Shown piece after piece: positions 13,399 to 24,142 of a stretch of 64,000 nucleotides of DNA. The first letter of the stretch is position 1; each line of letters begins with the position of its first letter. The stretch covers positions 2,315,560-2,379,559 of the forward strand of contig ML133383.1 of the NCBI GenBank assembly GCA_003864495.1, in the 5' to 3' direction. A program made the position numbers and the translations under genes. This stretch comes from Nemopilema nomurai (Eukaryota; Cnidaria; Scyphozoa; Rhizostomeae; Rhizostomatidae). The notes under the pieces are model-generated. The model made no database searches, had not been told where the DNA came from, and saw only the letters and a program-made list of their open reading frames with translations.

Positions 13399-13651
13399 GG
13401 AGACTGTTTTGGTATTGCATTAGGGGTTGCCTTAGCATGGCGTTTTAATCGGAGAGTTAGCAAGGAGGCCTTCTTCTTGTCAACCCTTTGCTTAAAACGC
13501 CATTTTGAGATAACCCCTAACACAACATTGAAGGGGTCTTCTTAGCACGGTGTTTTAATCAGGGGGTTAACAAGGGGGATTTCTCTTCCCTCTTGTTAAC
13601 CCTTTGTTCAAAACACCTTGCTAAGACAAACCCCGACCAAAAACAGTCTCC
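13399..13651. mobile_element. Nested foldback (palindromic) element, MITE-like
   Basis: The outer arms GGAGACTGTTTTGG (13399-13412) and CCAAAAACAGTCTCC (13637-13651) are inverted copies. Inside lie two further hairpins of similar sequence, about 13430-13500 and 13545-13630. In each, 'ttagcaYggYgttttaatc' is answered by 'taaaacRcc' or 'aaaacacc', and the hearts contain 'gttaacaag'/'cttgttaac'. The whole segment could fold into a long hairpin. No coding capacity; no certain target duplication. Confidence 0.6.
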
Positions 13652-13794
13652 TGGTTTCTTAGGTAGGTAGACATTAAGATTGTACGTAGAGTAAATGATC
13701 GCTTGAATGAAGAGGAGAAAATCGAATCGAATTGCTACCTGACCCCCGTCTTCAGTGAAACGAAAGCGAGGCCAAGCGGCCAAAAATAGGGGCA

Positions 13795-14056
13795 TTTGAT
13801 TGGCTACCAAACAATAGAAGAAACAAAGGAAAATGGAGGGCTGTGATTGGATGATAAACAAAAGAAAATTTAAAATACTGGCTTTTGATTGGCTTACAAA
13901 CAATGCCAGAATACGGCTTTTTGATTGGCCAATCAACAATAGCGGCCCTTGGCGGCCAAAGGCTACCTAAAAACGCCATTAATTGCAGGTGACGGCATCT
14001 AGCCGCAGCCACCAAAAGGGCTCAAATAGAGCAATGTGATTGGTCAAAAACAATGA
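13795..14056. promoter_or_regulatory. Cluster of five ATTGG (reverse CCAAT) boxes in a repeated motif
   Basis: The motif TTTGATTGGCTWACAAACAAT recurs, with variation, at 13795, 13842, 13884, 13920 and 14035. Every copy keeps GATTGG, the reverse of a CCAAT box, followed by an A-rich AACAA tail. CCAAT boxes are bound by NF-Y in either orientation. The cluster ends about 85 bp before a TATA-like sequence. It may be a promoter-proximal array or a decayed minisatellite; sequence alone does not decide. Confidence 0.4.
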
Positions 14057-14141
14057 ACTGTCAATCATTTGCGGCTTTAGCCCGCTTACGGCCAAGCCGC
14101 TAGCGGCGGGCACAATTTTCCAGGAAAACAATGGTTGAGTC

Positions 14142-14147
14142 TATAAA
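14142..14147 (+). promoter_or_regulatory. TATA box candidate
   Basis: TATAAA in the context gagtctataaattatc lies 78 bp before an ATG at 14225 and follows the ATTGG-box cluster. The spacing allows a start site near 14172 and a short 5' UTR. Confidence 0.35.
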
Positions 14148-14224
14148 TTATCGGAGGGCAAATTGAAAAGAAATTTCAATAGAAAATTACTTTGAATTTC
14201 TATTATTGTAGCTTGAGACTCACA

Positions 14225-14326
14225 ATGAAGTCTCTGCTGATGCTTGTTGTTCTTGCAAGGGTTGAAACAGAAGAAACAAAAGAAACAGGATTGAAATACA
14301 ATACAGCATTCTTTCTATCAAACTAA
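14225..14326 (+). CDS. 33-aa ORF with signal-peptide-like start; possible first exon or remnant
   Basis: ATG at 14225 opens MKSLLMLVVLA, a short positively charged start followed by a hydrophobic run, as in secretory signal peptides. It then becomes Glu/Thr/Lys-rich and stops at 14324-14326. It sits downstream of the ATTGG cluster and TATA box in the order expected of a promoter and first exon. A donor could be AGG|GTTGAA just after the hydrophobic core, but I found no convincing second exon; a satellite array begins about 20 bp later and may have displaced it. It may equally be a chance ORF. Confidence 0.25.
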   Translation: MKSLLMLVVLARVETEETKETGLKYNTAFFLSN

Positions 14327-14347
14327 AAGCTTTATTTATTACAATTA

Positions 14348-14805
14348 AAATCGGGGGTCAATTGAAAGGAAGTTTCAGGTAAAACAAAATAGAAATGGGG
14401 GGTCAATTCAAAGGAAACTTTGGGTGAAATACAATGGAAATCGGGGGTCAATTCAATGGAAGTTTCAGGTGAAATACAATAGATATCGGGGGTAAATTGA
14501 AAAGAATCAAAGGCAGAATTCAAAGAAAATCGGGGGTCAATTCAAAGGAAGTTTCAGGTAAAATACAATAGAAATCGGGGGTCAATTCAAAGGAAACTTT
14601 AGGTAAAATACAATAGAAATCGGGGGTAAATTGAAAAGAATCAAAGGCAGAATGCAAAGAAAATCGGGGGTCAATTCAAAGGAAGTTTCGGGTAAAATAC
14701 AATATAAATCGGGGGTCAACTCAAAGGAAGTTTCAGGTAAAATACAATAAAAATCGGGGGTAAATTGAAAAGAATCAAAGGCAGAATACAATTGAAATCG
14801 GGGAT
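14348..14805. repeat. Higher-order satellite of alternating 45-bp and ~44-bp units
   Basis: Two related monomers are visible. Type A is tcgggggtcaattcaaagga followed by agtttcaggtaaaatacaat and agaaa. Type B is tcgggggtaaattgaaaaga followed by atcaaaggcagaatNcaaag and aaaa. After a few leading A copies, the order A-A-B repeats at least twice, so the array has a higher-order period. Similar sequence occurs singly near 14149 (tatcggagggcaaattgaaa), the probable ancestor. On the minus strand the 45-bp period keeps a frame open and gives a 15-residue peptide repeat, likely incidental. Confidence 0.85.
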
Positions 14806-16630
14806 CATTTACTTTTTTGTAAATCCAATAGAATTTAAGGTGGAATAACTAAAAGCGGGGTTTAGTAAAGAAATTTAGAATCATGCAATTAGTCTTTAAC
14901 ATGAACTACCACTAACAATTCGGGCATGCAATATACAGAGTTCAATCTGACAGCGTTTCGGAGGTGTTTAAACAAACGCTGGATAATTGGCTAAATGTTA
15001 ATAGCAATATAGGGTATATATTGTTGCAATGAGGATTTGCCTGCTTCACAGAGCTGTAGTTAAATGGGGGTAGCTTTGACAGAAAAATCATTGAGGAATA
15101 TTATTGAAGCAAATAGGCTGGCTCGATTGAAACTTGTGTTTTAGGACAAGAGAAAGTAAATTTCATGGTTTTGGTCAAAATATGGCTAATTCAATGCTGT
15201 GGAAATACTACCAAGAGGGATAGAAGCCAGCAAGGTTACACGATGAGGCTACACAAAAGTTCCGTTAATTGCGAGTTCATGTAAAGTGGCTTGGGGGTAG
15301 GCCACAAAAAATATTTGAAGCAACGCGAAGTATTCGGAGTTTCAAAAGCAAAGACCTGGTCTAGTGCTGGGGTTACAAAAACAAATAATTACTTATATAT
15401 AAAAACAATAGTTTTTTAAATTATTTCTTTTACTTTGTCTGAAAGTCTGAAAATGTCTCTAGGAGTGTTGGTTTCACATCTACATGCAAGTGGCTTGAAG
15501 GAAACAGGGGGATTGTCCAGTGCAATTCTGATCTTTACAAACTGTTTACAGCTATCTGCAAAACAAGTGTTGAGATTAATTTTAGGAATTGTTAATTGGA
15601 GAATTTTTAGGGATTTGAGGAAGTGCTACGAGGGAATTTATTAGGAGCAAACGAGGACGGTGATTACAAATGACAGTTTTATTTACGAACGCAAGAGCCA
15701 TCGCTTAGAAATTCATGTCAACGCAAACAAATATTAAAGATAAGGATCTATATTAGCGAAACTGCAAAGTAGCTATAAAACTTTTCATGAGCAGTGTTGC
15801 CAGAGCATATTTATCGTTAAGTTGTTTCGCCTCTTACCTTACTGATGTCTAGATTAATTTCCCCTGATTATTATGGTCTTGATATATTCCTTATTGCATA
15901 CTTGCTTTAGCAATTACCAGGTCTCTAGCAGTATGAACGACAATACCCTTTCCTCCGATCGAAAAAACTCTCGATGAGAAAGACAGTAAAGAATAGCCAG
16001 AAAGTAGTCTATTTAAATGCCAATAAAACCCCGTTTGCTTTGATCTTTACTTTGCTTTCTTCTCAAAAACGTGGTATTGAAACTGGATTTTTTTGCAAAT
16101 TCGTTGTTGACATTTGAACGCATTGACATGAAAGAAAAGGAGGCGTTTTGGTACTGTACAAAGACGATTCTCGCCTTGAGATTTCGGCAAGCGTGATTGC
16201 ATGGTCTTTTGTGAAAATCAGCAGTTATTCAAAGCTTCAATCCCTTGAACAACATGATTGAGAATGCCTGCAGACTATGCTCAGATTTATCTTTGACCAC
16301 CCAATTTTGTTCGTTGGGTAGCTAAATGATAGAGCCTAAATGTCAGTCGAAGTAGTATGCAAAAGTTGCTTATATATTTTGTACTTTAAATGTGTCTATA
16401 ATTAAGTATCTGTTTTTTTCTGGACTTTTCTTTCAAAATTAAAACTTGCAGCTGTCAATAACTATAACCAAAAGATTGACAAGCCATAAAATTTGATGTC
16501 AGTTTTCACCCTGATCAAGACAAAACTTTATACAAAGCACAACAGTAAGAAATAAAAAGGTTCGATATAAAGAACGAATGATTTCTCAAAGAAGCACAGA
16601 GCTTTAAAATGCATTATAATTGCTCACCGT

Positions 16631-19600
16631 TTAATCTTTCCAAATTGGTTTATCAACAAACTCGATATACGGCTCCAACAAATCACTGCTTAACCCGTCG
16701 ACTTCAAACAGTGTGACATTATTTTGTTCTGGTACTTTCTTTACGGCACTCAGTGGTACAAACAGCGTTTGCTGCGGTCCCATTGGGGTCCAGTATCTGC
16801 CAATATTGAAGTCGTTCACAAAAGCCTGACCCTGAAACATATTAAAAAATTTCAACAACCTATATGGAAATTCAAACAACCTATATGCAAACTTAAGCAA
16901 ACTTTTCGTCAGATAATGATGCAAGCTTGTCACCTTTTAGCAGCTATAGAAAAAGTTATAAAGTTGGACGTAGATCTTAGGGGGGTAGTCAAAGATCATG
17001 TCCTATACTTCACTCAAAGCTTTTTCAGAACCCTTGCTGAAAGCAATCAGTTAAGCCCTTTAAATAATCTTTAAATATCAGAAAACGTAAACAAGTTACT
17101 GATTGATCGTTAAGACGTAAACTACTCTCATAAAACACAGTTCAAACCCAAGTTGACAAGGGGATGCCCCAGAAGAGTAAATGACCCTGAAAAATACAAA
17201 TGACTTACTTTTATAAACAGAGACATCTTCATGAAGGTATCTTTAGCCTCTTTGGCAGCAAATTCACCGAAATAGAAGCTTGGAACACCCGTCGAGCCAC
17301 GTGGGCTTTCTTCTATGCTGTTCCAGGGAATTCTGTCTGTGTTGTTCAGTGGTAGAGGAAAGATATCCCAGTTTTCGAGAATATATCCGTTCAATGTTAC
17401 GTTTCCAATGATACCCTAGAAAAGTACAGAGTAAAAATCTTAGCCATGTACACCTGGGAAAAAAGGCTACTATACACGAGGGCTCAGTCTCTCATGTTCC
17501 CTACTGCATATTTAAAGATTCAATGATGATACAACTGAGTACCACTTATCAATGGCTCCTTATCAAATATCTTATAAAGCAATTTTGGTATCGTAGAGAG
17601 CAGGGCCACATTTAGGACCACCGGGGCTCTGGGTCCAAACGTGATTAGGCCCCTTAGAGCACTACTTCATTTAGGTTTTCAAAACGTTCCTCGGGGTCCC
17701 CTGAAGTTGAAAATCGTAGGGGGCCCTGAGCCCAGGCCCATTAGACCCATGGGTAAATGCGTCACTGGTAGAGAGCAGAAGCTGTAAATAGAGCCGTATC
17801 TACAAGTATCTCCAACAAATTAACAACCAACTAAAAGATAACCAAAGAAATGTATAGGATAAAAGATAGCCAAAGATGCATGAAATTTATCAAATATGGC
17901 TTTTGAAGCAGTAAAACAGCAGTTTAGATAACAAAGATAACAATATGACGACGTTTGCCTTCACATCAAATTAAAAATAATGGACTTGTCATCAGCCACT
18001 GCATTGAAACTAAAGTTGAGTAAAAGAATCATTGGCTTAAGAATCAAATCTGATTCCCTAAAATGTACGAAAGATCACACGAAACTAAGTCCTTTTGATT
18101 CTTTTAGGATTAAAGAGATGCAGAATTTCAAAAAATATTAACCTTCGGATCGTAGAGACTTTTGAACGAGCCATACTTGTAGTTGACTCTTCCTTGATTT
18201 TCAACCTAAGGCGAACAACCTCGAGCCGTTTCCGAACAAGACGATGACTTGATTTAAAATGATAATTCAACGAGACTTGATTATTTTGCCATCATTAATA
18301 AATGTGTAGAATGCTATGATATTTCTTGTTGGAGGCTAGATTTTTAAATACGAGGCAGCAACAACTGCAGTTTTAGGGCGACATTATATAAGGTTGTTCG
18401 TGTGCTACACAGTCGCGAGAAATATGTAATGTGTACATAGTTTTACTGTTGTTAAGTCATCAAAAGCTTAAAAAAGCCAGATAGGAATCGAAAATTGAAA
18501 TTCATGCAGAATATCAAAGACAAATTTTTTTTTCAACTAAATTGTGTAACGGAATGAAATACTAAAGCAATTAGATCAAGTCAACTTCACACAGAAAGTG
18601 AGTATATACGAAAATAATTGAAAATCGAATTTATGATCAACGATTTGCAATTCAACTTACAAGGATATCTAGTTCCTGCCCGGCATTAACCTCGACCTGA
18701 ACATCGTCGCCTCGATTCAACCTAGCTTTAACAACCTATCGTAACAAGATATAAAATTTATGTTTAAAGATATTTGATGCAAAATGCTGAACAGATAGTT
18801 CGATATAACACAGGAGAGTTTAAAAAAAGCGTATCAGAGGCAACAGTTTACATTCTACGCAACTCATGTCTGGGTTAGTTCAGTTTTCTAATAGAATGCT
18901 GCTATTTTAGAGATTGGATCGTTAACGTTGTGCATTAAAAGATTTAAAAAACATCACTGATGTCCTTGATTGGAAAGAATTCCAGTTGATGATTCAACAG
19001 GTAAAATATAGAATGATAGAACTTCGTGTAATAATGATTGTGTCGGCTGGTCACATGACCTTAATAGAAACGTCATAGCATACCCGATCAATCATGATCA
19101 CTGATCGATCACGAAGCTTATCGATTTTGATTTTGAAGGAATCAATATAGCTCTTTGCTGGCAGTTTGGTTCTGTACAAGATAAAACCATAGCTCTGGTT
19201 GAGGTCCTCCATTGATGTTGGATACGATGACATGACTGGTCCATCTGGGGTGAGGTGTGGCAATGCATCAAATATTGTTATGACCTATGAGGAAAATTAA
19301 ACAGCTAACTGAAATGAAAGTGGTGTCCAAAGGAAGACTGAAAATGAAAAGGGCCGATTGGAAAATATGTGAGAATCGATGAGAGATTAATGCCAGTCAA
19401 ATATCTACTTTTTATTATGAATTAGCCCAAATCACATCTCCTCTTAATAAGTCGACATATACAATTTCATTTCATTTTAAACTCTTTAGGCCATGTCAGT
19501 CACAGGACTGATTTACAGTGGGCAATGCAAATAAAAACAAAACTAAATACCGGACTAAATACAGGACTAAGAAAAGCATACATAGTTGAAGATATTTATT

Positions 19601-22600
19601 TATTTATCTACAAAATTATTTTAAAAACACAATTAAAAGCATGAAAGAGAAAATCAGAGTACGATGTTGGCATTTTTTATACGTTTTTTGATAATATTTC
19701 ATAACATTTTGATGATTTGACTTCCACGGAAAGATCGTTCCATAATTTAGCACCCTTATGTAAGCATTTCTGATCGAAAACCGATTTGCGATGAGGAACA
19801 AGTAGGTATATTTTGCCTCAACAAGGCTCACCTTTGATAAAGAGACTCTTCCATAGGCAGCCTTTGGTGTTGGACCCGGAACTGGCATTGGGGGGATTCC
19901 GAGGTACTTGGAAATAAGTTTTCTCAAGGCGAAGTACTTTTCAGTGGGATCCCCTGCTTCAGAAAGGGGGGCATCATAATCATAGCTGGTTGGCTCTGCT
20001 GTGTACTTTCCGTCTTTGGACAACTCAGCGCCATTTGTGAACCCAAAATTAGTGCCACCCTCAAACATGTACCTGGAAAGATGGTAATTCTAAAATATTG
20101 ACACAAGAGTAAACCAGCGAGAATGGTTAAGGCACACGAAGGTAAGGCAGCCTGTTCTGGCAACGATTAGGCCCCTTGTCCAAAACATGTTTTTCATGAG
20201 TGTAGTACGCAAGAAAGTAGAAGCATTAAGAGGTGAAACAGCCTTTTGTGGTAAAGAAAAATTAGGGTTATCTCTAATCAAACGGGGGAGAAATGAGATT
20301 TAAAACACTAAGCTATATATCTAAAAGTCAGGGCAAAATATTAAAAGGACTTATTAGTAAAGAGAAACAAAATAATCAGAATTTTAATATAAAACAATTC
20401 AGAGGCATGTTAAAATGAATTCGCTAAGATGCAAAAGAAGTTAAGCTGTCCTGAAAAGCTCATACTAAGGCTGTTAAAAAGCTAGGTGGGATGCAAAGCA
20501 GACTTACAAGTTCACGGATGCATTTTGCTGAAGAACAATATCAAGTTGGTCCACAACAAGTTCTGTGGCTCTTCTTTGATGCGGTTCACCCCAGTGGTCC
20601 AACCATCCAGTGTAATACTCTGTGTTTACCTTGAATAAAGCATCGTTCTTGCATCAGGATAAGAATCAAAGCAATGAAACTGCGTTCAAAACTTCAAAAC
20701 GTTACATAGCTACATACAAAGTTACATACATAGTTACGTAGCTATCTCTATTTAGCGTAATCGGAGCACAGCGTATAAATAGAATTATTTCGCAGCCTTA
20801 ATATGAAATTACAAATGTTGCGAAACAATACTCTTGCTAGGTTTACTCGAACACAGTTTCTTTGATTGGCGTTACGTAGGTGCTTCAAAGCTCAATGGCT
20901 GAAGATTCGATTCTGTTGCAATCTTAGCATGAAGTTAAAGTTTTAGCAAAACGTAACTCTCTGCAGGGTTAACTTACTAAAGGCCCCTTTGGCTGAAGTT
21001 TTCTCAAAACATCAAATCCATGGGCAACATCCTTTGTTGGTCCAAAATCAACTGTTTTAAATGTGGTTTGCAGACTTCCGCATTTGAGTTCGTTTTCACG
21101 GAATCCATCATCAACAGAAAACAAGATAGCATTTGCATCAAGGTATTTCATGTAGAAATTTTGAAGCTGTTCCAAGTAGTTTTTATCACACGCAAAATAG
21201 CTGCCATACTCATTTTCCATCTGCAAGAAATTTAGAATTAGAAAGTAAAGAAAGTATAGAATTCATTGATAAGTTGTTTGACAAACAAAAAGCTCGTGGA
21301 AACTATGAACAATAAAATTAATAATAGTGTCAAATGTAGAAACAAGCCTTTTCATAAATACCTGCAGCATGATGACAGGCCCACCGTTACAATAAACAAA
21401 TGGCCTTAGTTTTGGCAAAAGTACAGAGTACCAATCTTGGACAGCCTTCATGAAGAACTCATCCTTTGATGTCCTTAGTTGAATATCTTTTTTCTTCAAG
21501 AGCCACCATGGAAGACCACCAAAATCCCGTTCTGCATCAATAAACGGACCAGGTCGCAAAATAACAAGTAAACAATTTTTCTGCGCCAATTTTATAAATT
21601 CAAACACATCGTTTTCCCCATTGAAGTCATATTGGCCAGGAATCTCTTCATGCACATGCCAAGCAATGTAGCTAAACAGACAAATAATCAGAATAACTCC
21701 TTTGATATTGACAGAAAATTGACCGAAAAGCCTCTTGAAACAAACTACATTGCCCAAATACTTCTACACTATCAACTACACAAGCTCATATACTATGAAA
21801 ACAATATCATAAAATTACTTTTAGTTTGTTGAAGATTTAAAGGAATAGTACAAAATTACTTTTAATGCCTTAACTGCTTGTTGTCTATTGGAGGTTGTTT
21901 GTTACGTTTTCACCATTCTTGAATGACCTCAAATTAGCATAGGTACAGCTGCACCAAAAAGAGCCTCTTTTTGCTGTCTAACTTATCAAATGTAAAAAAT
22001 AGAGCTCTATTACGAAGTTATCACTCATTTGTTTTATTGATGAAAATTTCACGGTTAGCACTAAGAGGGTTTGTAATGACAATATGATTGGCATATCAAC
22101 AGAGTAAATTTTACAACCCATCAATGGCTTCCTTAAAGAATGTGTCCCCCAGTTTGGAATTTATAAAATAGGCTCTGCCCTTTGCAGGTTTCCCTAAAGA
22201 GTATCAGATTGCTCATGGGGCAAAGCACAGTAAAGAGGATCCCCTTGACAATATCAAAAAATGTTCACAGAACAGAAAAATTACATAAAGCTCAGATACA
22301 ACTAAACCACAAAAGGGTGCCTGGGAAATAGCCAGCTGTCCTCCTGTCTTTGGTAAAAAATGCCTAATTATTTCATTTTACTAACGGTTTACCATTATCT
22401 TTATGCCTCCTTGCCCTGAGCCTAAGCAGGCATCCTTGACATCACAAACTGTTTTTTGGGACACTGGTTAAGCGTAATCTCAATGAATTGAAAGTTTGCT
22501 CTGACTTCATATGGTTATGAAATCTCCGCTTTTTATAATACACACCATTAGATCAATCATACTGGAGTAATATATATATATACATCATATATCATATGGA

Positions 22601-22890
22601 AAGATTGGGAGCTTTTGGCAAACAAAACATGAAAAAAGATTTTTAACTTACCTTTCAACTACATTTAACCCTGCAGCTCTTATTTTCTTAAGGCGATCAT
22701 CCCAATGGCATCTTGGCACTCTGAAATAATGCATTGATCCAGATATATACCTGAATGGCTGCCCATCTTTCCTGAAGCAGTTATTCTCTTCATCAATTAT
22801 AAAACTTCTTTGTACAGATGCCATAATGAATGTTGTGAATGCAAAGATGATGCAAAGAAAGGACACACTATTGAGGTGACAGGTATACAT
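16631..22890 (-). CDS. GLB1: Beta-galactosidase (glycoside hydrolase family 35, GLB1-like)
   Basis: Lysosomal-type enzyme removing terminal beta-galactose from glycolipids, keratan sulfate and glycoproteins. Ten exons: 22652-22890, 21362-21671, 20978-21220, 20508-20629, 19832-20072, 19084-19284, 18661-18735, 18143-18205, 17209-17415 and 16631-16831, all in phase, 633 aa (human enzyme 677). ATG 22890 begins a hydrophobic signal segment of about 24 residues. [18 protein letters not shown] is the family's substrate-barrel entry. The acid/base Glu is E187 in ENEYGSY and the nucleophile is E268 in [27 protein letters not shown] and [15 protein letters not shown] follow, then the C-terminal jelly-roll with FNIGRYW and GPQQTLFVP. 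Asn-glycosylation sites NVT and NNT are present. Compared with the human protein, the C-terminal tail is shorter and the Trp before the last-but-one junction is Phe. All key residues are intact, so it should be active. Intron 8-9 carries a hAT-type MITE. Confidence 0.97.
17593..17775. mobile_element. hAT-type MITE with exact 8-bp target duplication, inside a GLB1 intron
   Basis: A 167-bp element (17601-17767) starts CAGGGCCACATTTA and ends TAAATGCGTCACTG. These are imperfect inverted repeats of 14 bp (CAGKGMCRCATTTA), and it is flanked on both sides by GTAGAGAG. An 8-bp duplication and CAG-type ends are the hallmark of hAT transposons. The interior holds G/C-rich blocks (ggggccctgagcccaggccc-like), which form a hairpin. 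It lacks a transposase. A related copy is at 60420-60641. Confidence 0.85.
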
Positions 22891-23799
22891 TAGCTAATTC
22901 TTGACATAGGATTCTTGTGGTGGCCTGAAAAATATGGAAAGAAAGTTGGATAAAAGTCTGGTAAGAAAAACAAAGTTCAATAGGTATATATAGAGGAATC
23001 AATTACTTCATAATGCCATTGCAAATCTTTGGTGTCACTGAATATGTTACAAAAACACACTTGATGAAAATAATCCAGGCAATTCTCATAATAACAATTA
23101 TCCATGTATACCTTGGATTTCTTTTCAAATTCACCTCCAGCAATCTGGTAATAAGAATGCTGGACCAATGCAGTCTTAACTACTTTCTGTCCCCAAAGAG
23201 TCTCCTAAGGATGGTTATAGCTACTGATGCATAACAACATGCCATGTGACGATCCTGTGATGATGATCACAAGATGTTTTTGACAGGTGCCAACAAAAAT
23301 TTGATAAAAACAAATGAGGTTTAACAGCCACATGTTTGGAAGTTAAAAGAATATTCAGAAAATACATGCCTTGTATGAAAACTCATTTTCAATTGACATA
23401 ACCCTTTTTCACTTTATTATATAAGATATAATAAATTCTACAAGGTGGTCTTGACAGTTAAAAGGTAATTGATTGGACAGCTGATCTTAAAAAACTAATG
23501 TAATCTACAGATTCATTGGCCAAATGTTGATACAGTGTTGTTGCCCACCTGATATGCAGTCAAATTCTCGGGACCTCATGCTGAAGAACTATTCCCACCT
23601 CAATACATAACTAAGTGACGTAAGTATACTACTGCTCTTAATCGTTTACTATTAGACCATTTTATCTGAAAACCACTTAGAAACTGCATACTAATCGTAT
23701 TTTACAACTCCAATGCCTTAGCATTTTGCTGGAAATTATTTTCAGTAAATGCGATTGGATAAATAACACGGTTGATGTCAATGTAGTGATATGGAAGGG
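22891..23799. promoter_or_regulatory. GLB1 upstream region with TATATATA
   Basis: Between the GLB1 start and the next possible gene I see no coding sequence. TATATATA at 22985-22992 reads the same on the minus strand and lies about 95 bp before the ATG, a reasonable TATA position if the 5' UTR is short. The remainder is AT-rich without other clear signals. Confidence 0.3.
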
Positions 23800-24142
23800 T
23801 TAAGCTAATAATTGTCCAGCACTGTTCCCTAGATGATACAATGGATACAATGCTCTATATGGAATCGTCAATGAGACACCGTTTTTTACCTTTAGAGTCC
23901 TTTGAAATGGCGTATTTTCACTGATAAAATCACCTGCACTATGATAATCTGAAACGTGATAAACAAAGCATTAACTAACCATCGTAGAAATGAACTTGCC
24001 AAAAACCTCTCCCATTTACAGGGCCTTCCAGGAGACCAAGCACTTTGTTATGGTTAACCACTTCCTGTTCCCAGAAAAGAAATTCCTGCACAGCGGTAAC
24101 CGTCTGTACTGTTGTTCTCCACATTAGTGTCCCTGCGTACAT
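23800..24142 (-). CDS. Possible two-exon gene for a 103-aa protein of unknown family
   Basis: Exon 1 runs from ATG 24142 to 23980 and ends GATG|GTTAGT. Exon 2 runs 23948-23800 behind acceptor cacgtttcag and ends in TAA. The junction keeps phase, and an in-frame stop lies two codons before the ATG, so the frame is closed on both sides. The protein begins MYAGTLMWRTTVQTV, passes through FLFWEQEVVNHNKVLGLLEG and GRGFWQVHFYDDYHSAGD, and ends with NSAGQLLA. It is rich in Trp, Phe and Tyr, has no signal peptide and no obvious membrane segment. I do not recognise it. Composition looks protein-like, but there is no homology to support it. It lies 900 bp upstream of GLB1 on the same strand. Confidence 0.35.

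Larger units (their letters stand above)
3541..16630. other. 13-kb stretch without a recognised gene
   Basis: No ORF here shows a known domain. The ORFs seen are short, several begin at GTG or TTG, and some are generated by repeats. The stretch holds a 19-bp minisatellite (4154-4210), an inverted-repeat element (6407-6923), a chain of possible microexons (9501-10730), a 21-bp minisatellite (11464-11589), a nested foldback (13399-13651), an ATTGG-box cluster with TATA box and short ORF (13795-14326), and a 44/45-bp satellite (14348-14805). Between about 14810 and 16630 I see AT-rich sequence only. It is the spacer between two convergent genes, the partial gene at the left edge and GLB1. Confidence 0.6.

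Noticed and set aside
13559..13939. 126-codon minus-strand ORF
   Set aside because: It runs through the foldback element and the ATTGG-box repeats and shows no domain.
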